Source: Escherichia coli DSM 30083 = JCM 1649 = ATCC 11775 (lineage in GTDB: Bacteria > Pseudomonadota > Gammaproteobacteria > Enterobacterales > Enterobacteriaceae). From it: a stretch of DNA of 64,000 bases. Shown one piece after another: positions 36,213 through 50,213 of the stretch (its first letter is position 1; each line of letters starts with the position of its first letter). The stretch covers positions 1,240,001 through 1,304,000 of the forward strand of contig NZ_CP033092.2 of assembly GCF_003697165.2 (NCBI RefSeq). The letters are read 5' to 3'. The notes beneath the pieces are model-generated. The model saw nothing but the letters and a program-made list of their open reading frames with translations, was not told the origin of the DNA and did no database searches. Both the position numbers and the translations under genes were made by a program.

Positions 36213-37334
36213 ATGGTTGCTGAATTGACCGCATTACGCGATCAAATTGATGAAGTCGATAAAGCGCTGCTGAATTTATTAGCGAAGCGTCTGGAACTGG
36301 TTGCTGAAGTGGGCGAGGTGAAAAGCCGCTTTGGACTGCCTATTTATGTTCCGGAGCGCGAGGCATCTATGTTGGCCTCGCGTCGTGCAGAGGCGGAAGC
36401 TCTGGGTGTACCGCCAGATCTGATTGAGGATGTTTTGCGTCGGGTGATGCGTGAATCTTACTCCAGTGAAAACGACAAAGGATTTAAAACGCTTTGTCCG
36501 TCACTGCGCCCGGTGGTTATCGTCGGTGGTGGCGGTCAGATGGGACGTCTGTTCGAGAAGATGCTGACACTCTCGGGTTATCAGGTGCGGATTCTGGAGC
36601 AACATGACTGGGATCGAGCGGCTGATATTGTTTCCGATGCCGGAATGGTGATTGTTAGTGTGCCCATCCACGTTACTGAGCAAGTTATCGGCAAATTACC
36701 GCCTTTACCGAAAGATTGTATTCTGGTTGATCTGGCATCGGTGAAAAATGGACCATTACAGGCCATGCTGGCGGCGCACGATGGCCCGGTGCTGGGGTTA
36801 CACCCGATGTTCGGCCCGGACAGCGGTAGCCTGGCAAAGCAAGTTGTGGTCTGGTGTGATGGACGTAAGCCGGAAGCATACCAATGGTTTCTGGAGCAAA
36901 TTCAGGTCTGGGGCGCTCGGTTGCATCGTATTAGCGCTGTCGAGCACGATCAGAATATGGCGTTTATTCAGGCTCTGCGCCACTTTGCTACTTTTGCTTA
37001 TGGGCTGCACCTGGCAGAAGAAAATGTTCAGCTTGAGCAACTACTGGCGCTCTCTTCGCCGATTTACCGCCTTGAGCTGGCGATGGTCGGGCGACTGTTT
37101 GCTCAGGATCCGCAGCTTTATGCCGACATTATTATGTCGTCAGAGCGTAATCTGGCGTTAATCAAACGTTACTATAAGCGTTTCGGCGAGGCGATTGAGC
37201 TGCTGGAGCAGGGCGATAAGCAGGCGTTTATTGACAGTTTCCGCAAGGTGGAGCACTGGTTCGGCGATTACGCACAGCGTTTTCAGAGTGAAAGCCGCGT
37301 GTTATTGCGTCAGGCGAATGACAATCGCCAGTAA
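36213..37334 (+). CDS. tyrA: Chorismate mutase / prephenate dehydrogenase
   Basis: A 373-residue fusion. The AroQ chorismate mutase domain is at 1-90 (LRDQIDEVDKALLNLLAKRLELV). The prephenate dehydrogenase domain follows, with the NAD motif VVIVGGGGQMGRLF and the LHPMFGPDSGSL segment holding the catalytic His. It converts chorismate to 4-hydroxyphenylpyruvate for Tyr and is feedback-inhibited by Tyr. It is second in the aroF operon. Confidence 0.98.
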   Translation: MVAELTALRDQIDEVDKALLNLLAKRLELVAEVGEVKSRFGLPIYVPEREASMLASRRAEAEALGVPPDLIEDVLRRVMRESYSSENDKGFKTLCPSLRPVVIVGGGGQMGRLFEKMLTLSGYQVRILEQHDWDRAADIVSDAGMVIVSVPIHVTEQVIGKLPPLPKDCILVDLASVKNGPLQAMLAAHDGPVLGLHPMFGPDSGSLAKQVVVWCDGRKPEAYQWFLEQIQVWGARLHRISAVEHDQNMAFIQALRHFATFAYGLHLAEENVQLEQLLALSSPIYRLELAMVGRLFAQDPQLYADIIMSSERNLALIKRYYKRFGEAIELLEQGDKQAFIDSFRKVEHWFGDYAQRFQSESRVLLRQANDNRQ

Positions 37335-37340
37335 TAATCC

Positions 37341-37375
37341 AGTGCCGGATGATTCACATCATCCGGCACTTTTTC
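37341..37375. terminator. Terminator between tyrA and pheA
   Basis: A perfect 13-bp stem (AGTGCCGGATGAT and complement) with loop TCAC, then TTTTT on +. It lies between the convergent tyrA and pheA stops. Confidence 0.92.
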
Positions 37376-37376
37376 A

Positions 37377-38537
37377 TCAGGTTGGATCAACAGGCACTAC
37401 GTTCTCACTTGGGTAACAGCCCAATACCTTCATCGAACGGGTGATTTCCCCTAACTCTTTCAATGCTTTTTGCATTTCCGCTGATTCAAGATTGGCCTGA
37501 ATATCCAGATAAAACATCTCTTCCCACGGATTACCGTGAATCGGACGTGATTCCAGACGGGTCATAATCAGACTGTGATTGCGCAGTACCAGCAACGCTT
37601 CAACCAGTGCACCAGCTTGTTGTCCGGTCGCCATTAACAACGTCGTTTTCGCCGGAACCTGGTCAGAAACGTTAATGGCTTTACGTGCCAACACCACAAA
37701 TCGGGTGAAGTTTTGTCGCTGATTCGCTTCAATACGCTCCAGTACCTGCAAACCGTACAAAGTGCCGCCAGCTTCGCTTCCCAACGCAGCAACATGCGGT
37801 GATTTTGCCTGTGCAACCTTTTCCATTGCCGCAGACGTACTTTCGGTATATTCAATCTTCCAGTGCGGATAACGATTAAGGAATTTGCTGCATTGCTGGA
37901 ATGGCTGCGGATGGCTGTAGACCGTATTGATGGCGGATAAATCAGTAGTGCCGGAGACCAACAAACAATGATCGATAGTTAACGTCATCTCGCCAACAAT
38001 CGACAAACTGGTATGTTGCAGCAGATCGTAAACGTCGTTTATGGCACCGGAGCTGGTATTTTCAATCGGTACGACGGCATAGTCGGCCTGGCCGGTTTCC
38101 ACCTGATTAAAAATATCGGCAAATTTGGCGCAGCCACTTTCAATGAATTGCTCAAAGTGACGGGCAGCATACTGGCGCGCCGCAAGATGGGAATAAGAAC
38201 CTTTGGGGCCGAGAAAAGCGATGCGTGCTGAGTGCGGATTAATTTTATTGAGATGTTGCTGGAGCAAAGCCTGCTGAGTTAATACGGAATCTTCAATGAT
38301 GAGCTGGAACAGGCGAGTAATGTAATGGGCGTCCAGATGGTGCGCTTTACCGAGCGTAATTAATCTTTCCAGCAAATCGCGTTCACGATCAATATCACGT
38401 ACCGGGCGATGCGAGAGCAGTTTGGCTTTTCCCACCTCGACGGCCAGTTCGCGTCGCTCTGCCAGTAATGCTAATAATTTTTCATCCAGCGCGCTGATTT
38501 TCTCTCGCAGCGCCAGTAACGGGTTTTCCGATGTCAT
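37377..38537 (-). CDS. pheA: Chorismate mutase / prephenate dehydratase
   Basis: A 386-residue P-protein. The mutase domain is at 1-100 (LREKISALDEKLLALLAERREL), the dehydratase at about 104-285 (FLGPKGSYSHLAARQYAARH, PIENTSSGAINDVYD) and an ACT domain at about 299-376 with ESRPIHGNPWEEMFYLD for Phe binding. It makes phenylpyruvate. Expression is set by attenuation through pheL. Confidence 0.98.
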   Translation of the reverse strand: MTSENPLLALREKISALDEKLLALLAERRELAVEVGKAKLLSHRPVRDIDRERDLLERLITLGKAHHLDAHYITRLFQLIIEDSVLTQQALLQQHLNKINPHSARIAFLGPKGSYSHLAARQYAARHFEQFIESGCAKFADIFNQVETGQADYAVVPIENTSSGAINDVYDLLQHTSLSIVGEMTLTIDHCLLVSGTTDLSAINTVYSHPQPFQQCSKFLNRYPHWKIEYTESTSAAMEKVAQAKSPHVAALGSEAGGTLYGLQVLERIEANQRQNFTRFVVLARKAINVSDQVPAKTTLLMATGQQAGALVEALLVLRNHSLIMTRLESRPIHGNPWEEMFYLDIQANLESAEMQKALKELGEITRSMKVLGCYPSENVVPVDPT

Positions 38538-38560
38538 AGTGTTGCCTTTTTGTTATCAAT

Positions 38561-38590
38561 AAAAAAGGCCCCCCGATTTGGGAGGCCTTA
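38561..38590 (-). terminator. pheA attenuator
   Basis: On the minus strand GGCCTCCC...GGGGGGCC followed by six T, between pheL and pheA. It stops transcription when charged tRNA-Phe lets the ribosome finish pheL. Confidence 0.9.
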
Positions 38591-38635
38591 TTGTTCGTCT
38601 TCGCATTCTGTTTCACACGACGAAACGCCTCCCAT

Positions 38636-38683
38636 TCAGGGGAAGGTAAAAAAGAATGCGAAGAAAAACGGTGTGTGTTTCAT
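38636..38683 (-). CDS. pheL: pheA leader peptide
   Basis: A 15-codon leader (MKHTPFFFAFFFTFP) with seven Phe codons, the sensor of Phe-tRNA supply. ATG 38683 is preceded by AAGGAAAC. The fourth residue is Thr, where I recall Ile in K-12; the Phe run is unchanged. Confidence 0.95.
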   Translation of the reverse strand: MKHTPFFFAFFFTFP

Positions 38684-38708
38684 GTTTGTTTCCTTAAGTG
38701 ACTTTAGT

Positions 38709-38738
38709 ACAGTACCCGTACTGTTTTCACGCTGTCAA
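38709..38738 (-). promoter_or_regulatory. pheL-pheA promoter
   Basis: TTGACA at 38733-38738 (minus strand) is a consensus -35. With an 18-base spacer the -10 is TACTGT (38709-38714), part of a 7-bp inverted repeat ACAGTAC/GTACTGT at 38709-38724. Confidence 0.7.
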
Positions 38739-38763
38739 CAAAAAACGCGCCCGAAGGCGCGTT
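38739..38763 (-). terminator. raiA terminator
   Basis: Stem AACGCGCC/GGCGCGTT with the stable TTCG loop, then six T on the minus strand, directly upstream of the pheA -35. Confidence 0.9.
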
Positions 38764-38786
38764 GGCGATACACTCAATATAAAGGA

Positions 38787-39182
<396 letters not shown>

Positions 39183-39351
39183 TCAAAATGTGTGATGGAA
39201 ATCTCATAATTTTGTCACTTTTTGTCAACGAATCTTTTTTGTGAGAAATCGCAGGAAGAGGTGTTTTTTTACTTGAGGAATATCTCAAAGCGAGCCATAT
39301 TTGATGAGATCGATAGTGACTAAATCGCTTCAGTTTCACAACTAACAGAAT

Positions 39352-39379
39352 AAAAAAACGGCAGCTCAAGGCTGCCGTT
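39352..39379 (-). terminator. bamD terminator
   Basis: Stem AACGGCAGC/GCTGCCGTT with a five-base loop and seven T on the minus strand, 19 bases after the bamD stop. Confidence 0.9.
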
Positions 39380-39397
39380 TTGTGTTTCAGGTTTCTG

Positions 39398-40135
39398 TTA
39401 TGTATTGCTGCTGTTTGCGGCGATGATTTTCGCTACTTTTTCAGCTTGCGCATTCATCTGCATCTGACGGTATGCATTTTCCATCAGCGGCAGCGCATCA
39501 CGCGTAGCCTGGGTATCCGGATAGTCGCGCAACATGCCTTCTACGCGGTTAACGACAGCAACCCATGCACCACGTTCTGTATAATACTCGGCAACGGAGT
39601 ATTCATATTTCGCCAGACGATCTTTCAGGAATACCAGACGTTTGGTGGCATCGGTGGTGTACTGACTGTTCGGATAGCCGCGCACCAGTTTGGAAAAGTC
39701 ACTAAACGCAGCTCGTGCATGTTGAGGATCGCGATCGCTACGGTCAACGCCAAAGAACCCTTGCAGCGCACTGTCATCCAGCGCCATATTGGTCAGGCCA
39801 CGCATGTACATGACATAATCGATATTCGGATGGGTCGGGTTAAGGCGAATAAAACGATCGATGGCAGCCTGTGCTAACGGCAAATCGGCGTTTTTATAGT
39901 AGGCGTAGATGAGATCCAGCTGCACCTGCTGCGAATACGGACCAAACGGATAGCGATTATCTAACGCTTCCAGTTGCGTTATTGCCTGTCTCCAGTTACC
40001 GTCCTGCAGCTTTTGTTGTGCAGTCGCGTAAATTTCATTTGGCGGATTATCAGGTACTTCTTCCTTTGACCCCGAGCAACCCGCCAAAAACAGGCTTAGT
40101 GTGGCGGCTGCCACCAGATATTTCATGCGCGTCAT
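39398..40135 (-). CDS. bamD: Outer membrane assembly lipoprotein BamD
   Basis: A 245-residue lipoprotein (lipobox LAGCS, Cys20) with five TPR-like helical repeats, for example [33 protein letters not shown]. It is the essential lipoprotein of the BAM complex and recognises substrate beta-signals. It is transcribed divergently from rluD. Confidence 0.97.
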
Positions 40136-40269
40136 GACGTTTTGACTTTCCTCAAAATGTAATACGGGAGATTCTCTGTTCCTGCTCCCGGTTAAGACCA
40201 GCTACAATAGCACACTATATTAAACGGCAAAGCCGTAAAACCCCAACGATAAACGAAGAAGCAGTATAT

Positions 40270-41250
40270 ATGGCACAACGAGTACAGCTCACTGCAACGG
40301 TGTCCGAAAACCAACTCGGTCAACGCTTAGATCAGGCTTTGGCCGAAATGTTCCCGGATTATTCACGTTCGCGAATAAAAGAATGGATCCTCGACCAGCG
40401 CGTGCTGGTTAACGGCAAAGTTTGTGATAAGCCGAAAGAAAAAGTATTGGGTGGCGAGCAGATGGCCATCAACGCTGAGATTGAAGAAGAAGCGCGTTTT
40501 GAACCGCAGGATATCCCGCTGGATATCGTCTATGAAGATGAAGATATCATCGTCATTAATAAACCACGCGACCTGGTGGTACATCCTGGCGCGGGTAACC
40601 CGGATGGTACGGTACTGAATGCGTTGCTTCATTACTATCCGCCCATTGCCGATGTACCGCGTGCGGGCATCGTCCATCGTCTGGATAAAGACACCACCGG
40701 CCTGATGGTTGTGGCAAAAACCGTTCCGGCTCAGACGCGTTTAGTCGAATCTTTGCAACGGCGTGAAATTACTCGTGAGTATGAAGCGGTGGCAATTGGT
40801 CATATGACCGCTGGCGGTACAGTAGATGAACCAATCAGCCGCCACCCGACCAAACGTACTCACATGGCGGTGCATCCGATGGGTAAACCGGCGGTCACTC
40901 ACTATCGCATCATGGAACACTTCCGTGTGCACACGCGTCTGCGGTTGCGTCTGGAAACTGGACGTACGCACCAGATCCGCGTGCATATGGCCCATATCAC
41001 TCATCCGCTGGTGGGCGATCCGGTTTATGGTGGCCGTCCGCGTCCGCCAAAAGGTGCTTCGGAAGCGTTTATCTCCACGCTGCGTAAGTTTGACCGCCAG
41101 TCGCTTCATGCAACCATGCTGCGTCTTTATCACCCGATCTCCGGTATCGAAATGGAATGGCATGCGCCTATTCCACAAGATATGGTGGAGCTGATTGAGG
41201 TGATGCGCGCCGATTTCGAAGAGCATAAGGATGAAGTGGACTGGTTATGA
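40270..41250 (+). CDS. rluD: 23S rRNA pseudouridine synthase RluD
   Basis: A 326-residue protein with an N-terminal S4 RNA-binding domain (GQRLDQALAEMFPDYSRSRIKEWI) and an RluA-type catalytic domain with GIVHRLDKDTTGLM (catalytic Asp in RLDKDT). It makes pseudouridines 1911, 1915 and 1917 in helix 69 of 23S rRNA, important for ribosome assembly and termination. It overlaps pgeF by four bases. Confidence 0.97.
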   Translation: MAQRVQLTATVSENQLGQRLDQALAEMFPDYSRSRIKEWILDQRVLVNGKVCDKPKEKVLGGEQMAINAEIEEEARFEPQDIPLDIVYEDEDIIVINKPRDLVVHPGAGNPDGTVLNALLHYYPPIADVPRAGIVHRLDKDTTGLMVVAKTVPAQTRLVESLQRREITREYEAVAIGHMTAGGTVDEPISRHPTKRTHMAVHPMGKPAVTHYRIMEHFRVHTRLRLRLETGRTHQIRVHMAHITHPLVGDPVYGGRPRPPKGASEAFISTLRKFDRQSLHATMLRLYHPISGIEMEWHAPIPQDMVELIEVMRADFEEHKDEVDWL

Positions 41251-41978
41251 GTAAGCTGATTGTCCCGCAGTGGCCGCTGCCAAAAGGTGTTGCGGCCTGT
41301 AGCTCTACCCGTATCGGCGGCGTGAGCTTACCCCCGTATGACTCGCTCAACCTCGGTGCCCATTGTGGCGATAACCCGGATCACGTTGAGGAGAATCGCA
41401 AGCGACTTTTTGCTGCGGGCAATTTGCCTTCTAAACCGGTCTGGCTTGAGCAGGTACACGGCAAAGACGTGCTTAAGCTTATTGGCGAACCTTATGCCTC
41501 AAAACGAGCAGATGCCTCTTATAGCAATACGCCTGGCACGGTTTGCGCTGTGATGACTGCCGACTGCCTGCCCGTGCTGTTTTGCAATCGTGCGGGAACG
41601 GAAGTCGCCGCCGCTCATGCTGGCTGGCGTGGACTGTGCGCAGGCGTGCTGGAAGAGACAGTTTCCTGTTTTGCTGATAATCCAGAAAATATTCTCGCCT
41701 GGTTAGGGCCGGCAATTGGTCCACGCGCGTTTGAAGTGGGGGCGGAGGTTCGCGAGGCGTTTATGGCAGTAGACGCCGAAGCGAGTACAGCTTTCATTCA
41801 GCATGGTGATAAGTATCTGGCGGATATTTATCAGCTTGCCCGGCAGCGTCTGGCGAGCGTTGGTGTTGAACAAATTTTCGGCGGCGACCGTTGTACATAT
41901 ACGGAAAATGAGACTTTCTTCTCTTATCGTCGCGACAAGACCACCGGTCGTATGGCAAGTTTCATTTGGCTGATATAA
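41247..41978 (+). CDS. pgeF: Peptidoglycan editing factor PgeF (YfiH)
   Basis: A 243-residue protein of the multicopper-polyphenol oxidase/laccase-like DUF152 family. Metal-site residues appear in LEQVHGKDVL (His), TADCLPVLFC (Cys) and AAAHAGWRGL (His). In E. coli it removes wrongly incorporated Ser in place of Ala from UDP-MurNAc precursors. Its start overlaps rluD by ATGA; clpB follows after a heat-shock promoter. Confidence 0.95.
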   Translation: MSKLIVPQWPLPKGVAACSSTRIGGVSLPPYDSLNLGAHCGDNPDHVEENRKRLFAAGNLPSKPVWLEQVHGKDVLKLIGEPYASKRADASYSNTPGTVCAVMTADCLPVLFCNRAGTEVAAAHAGWRGLCAGVLEETVSCFADNPENILAWLGPAIGPRAFEVGAEVREAFMAVDAEASTAFIQHGDKYLADIYQLARQRLASVGVEQIFGGDRCTYTENETFFSYRRDKTTGRMASFIWLI

Positions 41979-42040
41979 CCTAAAGAATCAAGACGATCCG
42001 GTACGCGTGATTTTCTTTTCACATTAATCTGGTCAATAAC

Positions 42041-42069
42041 CTTGAATAATTGAGGGATGACCTCATTTA
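42041..42069 (+). promoter_or_regulatory. Sigma-32 promoter of clpB
   Basis: CTTGAAT (42041-42047) and CCTCATTTA (42061-42069) separated by 13 bases. It lies 39 bases before clpB. Confidence 0.85.
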
Positions 42070-42107
42070 ATCTCCAGTAGCAACTTTGATCCGTTATGGG
42101 AGGAGTT

Positions 42108-44681
42108 ATGCGTCTGGATCGTCTTACTAATAAATTCCAGCTTGCTCTTGCCGATGCCCAATCACTTGCACTCGGGCACGACAACCAATTCATCGAACCA
42201 CTTCATTTAATGAGCGCCCTGCTGAATCAGGAAGGGGGTTCGGTTAGTCCTTTATTAACATCCGCTGGCATAAATGCTGGCCAGTTGCGCACAGATATCA
42301 ATCAGGCATTAAATCGTTTACCGCAGGTTGAAGGTACTGGTGGTGATGTCCAGCCATCACAGGATCTGGTGCGCGTTCTTAATCTTTGCGACAAGCTGGC
42401 GCAAAAACGTGGTGATAACTTTATCTCGTCAGAACTGTTCGTTCTGGCGGCACTTGAGTCTCGCGGCACGCTGGCCGACATCCTGAAAGCAGCAGGGGCG
42501 ACCACCGCCAACATTACTCAAGCGATTGAACAAATGCGTGGAGGTGAAAGCGTGAACGATCAAGGTGCTGAAGACCAACGTCAGGCTTTGAAAAAATATA
42601 CCATCGACCTTACCGAACGAGCCGAACAGGGTAAACTCGATCCGGTGATTGGTCGTGATGAAGAAATTCGCCGTACCATTCAGGTGCTGCAACGTCGTAC
42701 TAAAAATAACCCGGTACTGATTGGTGAACCAGGCGTCGGTAAGACTGCCATCGTTGAAGGTCTGGCGCAGCGTATTATCAACGGCGAAGTGCCCGAAGGG
42801 TTGAAAGGCCGCCGCGTACTGGCGCTGGATATGGGCGCGCTGGTGGCTGGGGCGAAATATCGCGGTGAGTTTGAAGAACGTTTAAAAGGCGTACTTAACG
42901 ATCTTGCCAAACAGGAAGGCAACGTCATCCTGTTTATCGACGAATTACATACCATGGTCGGCGCGGGTAAAGCCGATGGCGCAATGGACGCCGGAAACAT
43001 GCTGAAACCGGCGCTGGCGCGTGGTGAATTGCACTGCGTAGGTGCCACGACGCTTGACGAATATCGCCAGTACATCGAAAAAGATGCTGCGCTGGAACGT
43101 CGTTTCCAGAAAGTGTTTGTTGCCGAGCCTTCTGTTGAAGATACCATTGCGATTCTGCGTGGCCTGAAAGAACGTTACGAGCTGCACCACCATGTGCAAA
43201 TTACTGACCCGGCAATTGTTGCAGCGGCGACGTTGTCTCATCGCTACATTGCTGACCGTCAGCTGCCGGATAAAGCCATCGACCTGATCGATGAAGCAGC
43301 ATCCAGCATTCGTATGCAGATTGACTCAAAACCAGAAGAACTCGACCGACTCGATCGTCGTATCATCCAGCTCAAACTGGAACAACAGGCGTTAATGAAA
43401 GAGTCTGATGAAGCCAGTAAAAAACGCCTGGATATGCTCAACGAAGAACTGAGCGACAAAGAACGTCAGTACTCCGAGTTAGAAGAAGAGTGGAAAGCAG
43501 AGAAAGCCTCGCTTTCTGGTACGCAGACCATTAAAGCGGAACTGGAACAGGCGAAAATCGCTATTGAACAGGCTCGCCGTGTGGGTGACCTGGCGCGGAT
43601 GTCTGAACTGCAATACGGCAAAATCCCGGAACTGGAAAAGCAACTGGAAGCCGCAACGCAGCTCGAAGGCAAAACTATGCGTCTGTTGCGTAATAAAGTG
43701 ACCGATGCCGAAATTGCTGAAGTGCTGGCGCGTTGGACGGGAATTCCGGTTTCTCGCATGATGGAAAGCGAGCGCGAAAAACTGCTGCGTATGGAGCAAG
43801 AACTGCATCATCGCGTTATTGGTCAGAACGAAGCGGTTGATGCGGTATCTAACGCTATTCGTCGTAGCCGTGCGGGGCTGGCGGATCCAAATCGCCCGAT
43901 TGGTTCATTCCTGTTCCTCGGCCCAACGGGTGTGGGGAAAACAGAGCTTTGTAAGGCGCTGGCGAACTTTATGTTTGATAGCGACGAGGCGATGGTCCGT
44001 ATTGATATGTCCGAGTTTATGGAGAAACACTCGGTGTCTCGTCTGGTTGGTGCGCCTCCGGGATATGTTGGTTATGAAGAAGGTGGCTATCTGACCGAAG
44101 CGGTGCGTCGTCGTCCGTATTCCGTCATCCTGCTGGATGAAGTGGAAAAAGCGCATCCGGATGTCTTCAACATTCTGTTGCAGGTACTGGATGATGGGCG
44201 TCTGACTGACGGGCAGGGGAGAACGGTCGACTTCCGTAATACGGTCGTCATTATGACCTCTAACCTCGGTTCTGATCTGATTCAGGAACGTTTTGGTGAA
44301 CTGGATTATGCGCACATGAAAGAGCTGGTGCTCGGTGTGGTAAGCCATAACTTCCGTCCGGAATTCATTAACCGTATCGATGAAGTCGTCGTCTTCCATC
44401 CGCTGGGTGAACAACACATTGCGTCGATTGCGCAGATTCAGTTGAAACGTCTGTACAAACGTCTGGAAGAACGTGGTTATGAAATCCACATTTCTGACGA
44501 GGTGCTGAAACTGCTGAGCGAGAACGGTTACGATCCGGTCTATGGTGCACGTCCTCTGAAGCGTGCTATCCAGCAGCAGATCGAAAACCCGCTGGCACAG
44601 CAAATACTGTCTGGTGAATTGGTTCCGGGTAAAGTTATTCGCCTGGAAGTTAATGAAGACCGGATCGTCGCCGTCCAGTAA
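42108..44681 (+). CDS. clpB: Disaggregase ClpB
   Basis: An 857-residue Hsp100 AAA+ chaperone, start ATG 42108 with GGGAGGAG upstream. It has an N domain (1-145), NBD1 with Walker A GEPGVGKT and Walker B VILFIDELHT, a middle coiled coil (about 410-525), and NBD2 with GPTGVGKT and VILLDEVEKAHPD. It pulls proteins out of aggregates with DnaK-DnaJ-GrpE. A GTG at 42552 (codon 149), preceded by GGAGG seven bases away, is the known internal start giving the 80-kDa form lacking the N domain. Confidence 0.98.
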   Translation: MRLDRLTNKFQLALADAQSLALGHDNQFIEPLHLMSALLNQEGGSVSPLLTSAGINAGQLRTDINQALNRLPQVEGTGGDVQPSQDLVRVLNLCDKLAQKRGDNFISSELFVLAALESRGTLADILKAAGATTANITQAIEQMRGGESVNDQGAEDQRQALKKYTIDLTERAEQGKLDPVIGRDEEIRRTIQVLQRRTKNNPVLIGEPGVGKTAIVEGLAQRIINGEVPEGLKGRRVLALDMGALVAGAKYRGEFEERLKGVLNDLAKQEGNVILFIDELHTMVGAGKADGAMDAGNMLKPALARGELHCVGATTLDEYRQYIEKDAALERRFQKVFVAEPSVEDTIAILRGLKERYELHHHVQITDPAIVAAATLSHRYIADRQLPDKAIDLIDEAASSIRMQIDSKPEELDRLDRRIIQLKLEQQALMKESDEASKKRLDMLNEELSDKERQYSELEEEWKAEKASLSGTQTIKAELEQAKIAIEQARRVGDLARMSELQYGKIPELEKQLEAATQLEGKTMRLLRNKVTDAEIAEVLARWTGIPVSRMMESEREKLLRMEQELHHRVIGQNEAVDAVSNAIRRSRAGLADPNRPIGSFLFLGPTGVGKTELCKALANFMFDSDEAMVRIDMSEFMEKHSVSRLVGAPPGYVGYEEGGYLTEAVRRRPYSVILLDEVEKAHPDVFNILLQVLDDGRLTDGQGRTVDFRNTVVIMTSNLGSDLIQERFGELDYAHMKELVLGVVSHNFRPEFINRIDEVVVFHPLGEQHIASIAQIQLKRLYKRLEERGYEIHISDEVLKLLSENGYDPVYGARPLKRAIQQQIENPLAQQILSGELVPGKVIRLEVNEDRIVAVQ

Positions 44682-44686
44682 TGATA

Positions 44687-44712
44687 AAACGAGCCTTCGG
44701 GGCTCGTTTTTG
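44687..44712 (+). terminator. clpB terminator
   Basis: Stem AAACGAGCC/GGCTCGTTT with a TTCGG loop and five T, six bases after clpB. Confidence 0.92.
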
Positions 44713-44794
44713 TCTATAAGTTAGACGGAAAAGACTATATTAAAGATGTTTTGCCTGAAAAATGAGCGAACAATAAAGTTTTTATATTTTTTGC

Positions 44795-44822
44795 TTGTCA
44801 GGCCGGAATAACTCCCTATAAT
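44795..44822 (+). promoter_or_regulatory. rrnG promoter P1
   Basis: TTGTCA (44795-44800), a 16-base spacer and TATAAT (44817-44822). An A/T-rich UP-like stretch (TTTTTATATTTTTTGC) lies just upstream, and the GCGCC discriminator after the -10 is typical of ppGpp-sensitive rRNA promoters. Confidence 0.9.
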
Positions 44823-44913
44823 GCGCCACCACTGACACGGAACAACGGCAAACACGCCGCCGGGTCAGCGGGGTTCTCCTGAGAACTTCGGCAGAGAAAG
44901 CAAAAATAAATGC

Positions 44914-44941
44914 TTGACTCTGTAGCGGGAAAGCGTATCAT
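44914..44941 (+). promoter_or_regulatory. rrnG promoter P2
   Basis: TTGACT (44914-44919), a 16-base spacer and TATCAT (44936-44941), about 120 bp after P1 as in other rrn operons. Confidence 0.85.
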
Positions 44942-44978
44942 GCACACCCCGCGCCGCTGAGAAAAAGCGAAGCGGCAC

Positions 44979-44991
44979 TGCTCTTTAACAA
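44979..44991 (+). promoter_or_regulatory. rrn leader boxA antiterminator
   Basis: TGCTCTTTAACAA, the boxA that recruits NusB/NusE so that polymerase resists Rho along the operon. The rest of 44992-45122 is the 16S leader removed by RNase III and RNase E/G. Confidence 0.9.
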
Positions 44992-45122
44992 TTTATCAGA
45001 CAATCTGTGTGGGCACTCGAAGATACGGATTCTTAACGTCGCAAGACGAAAAATGAATACCAAGTCTCAGGAGTGAACACGTAATTCATTACGAAGTTTA
45101 ATTCTTTGAGCATCAAACTTTT

Positions 45123-46664
<1,542 letters not shown>

Positions 46665-46749
46665 CCTTAAAGAAGCGTACTTTGCAGTGCTCACACAGAT
46701 TGTCTGATAGAAAGTGAAAAGCAAGGCGTCTTGCGAAGCAGACTGATAC

Positions 46750-46825
46750 GTCCCCTTCGTCTAGAGGCCCAGGACACCGCCCTTTCACGGCGGTAACAGG
46801 GGTTCGAATCCCCTAGGGGACGCCA
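46750..46825 (+). tRNA. gltW: tRNA-Glu(TTC)
   Basis: 76 bases from GTCCCCTTCGTCTAG to an encoded CCA, with anticodon TTC in CTTTCAC and T arm GGTTCGAATCC. It sits in the 16S-23S spacer; a lone tRNA-Glu spacer fits rrnG. Confidence 0.98.
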
Positions 46826-46898
46826 CTTGCTGGTTTGTGAGTGAAAGTCACCTGCCTTAATATCTCAAAACTCATCTTCGGGTGATGTTTGAGATATT

Positions 46899-46911
46899 TG
46901 CTCTTTAAAAA
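46899..46911 (+). promoter_or_regulatory. Spacer boxA antiterminator
   Basis: TGCTCTTTAAAAA in the 16S-23S spacer, the second boxA of rrn operons, renewing antitermination before 23S. Confidence 0.85.
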
Positions 46912-47018
46912 TCTGGATCAAGCTGAAAATTGAAACACTGAACAACGAAAGTTGTTCGTGAGTCTCTCAAATTTTCGCAACACGATGATGGATCGCAAGA
47001 AACATCTTCGGGTTGTGA

Positions 47019-49922
<2,904 letters not shown>

Positions 49923-50016
49923 ACAACGCCGAAGATGTTTTGGCGGATGAGAGAAAGATTTTCAGCCTGATACAGATTAGATTAACCGGCGACAAGCGGG
50001 TTAATGAAACAGAATT

Positions 50017-50136
50017 TGCCTGGCGGCCTTAGCGCGGTGGTCCCACCTGACCCCATGCCGAACTCAGAAGTGAAACGCCGTAGCGCCGATGGTAGTGTGG
50101 GGTCTCCCCATGCGAGAGTAGGGAACTGCCAGGCAT
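50017..50136 (+). rRNA. rrfG: 5S ribosomal RNA
   Basis: 120 bases from TGCCTGGCGGCC to the complementary GCCAGGCAT end. Confidence 0.98.
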
Positions 50137-50150
50137 CAAATTAAGCGAAG

Positions 50151-50177
50151 AGCCCAGTCGGAAGACTGGGCTTTTTT
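50151..50177 (+). terminator. rrnG terminator
   Basis: Stem AGCCCAGTC/GACTGGGCT with loop GGAA, then T6. Confidence 0.93.
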
Positions 50178-50194
50178 GCGTTGGTGCGGAATAA

Positions 50195-50213
50195 ATGCCG
50201 GATGCGACGCTGC
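50195..50213. repeat. REP (palindromic unit), left half
   Basis: ATGCCGGATGCGACGC-TGC is the left arm and loop of an E. coli REP element. The rest of the palindrome continues at 51645 after the IS3-family insertion (CGCATCTTATCCGAC) and beyond 52926 after the IS110-family insertion. Confidence 0.88.
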
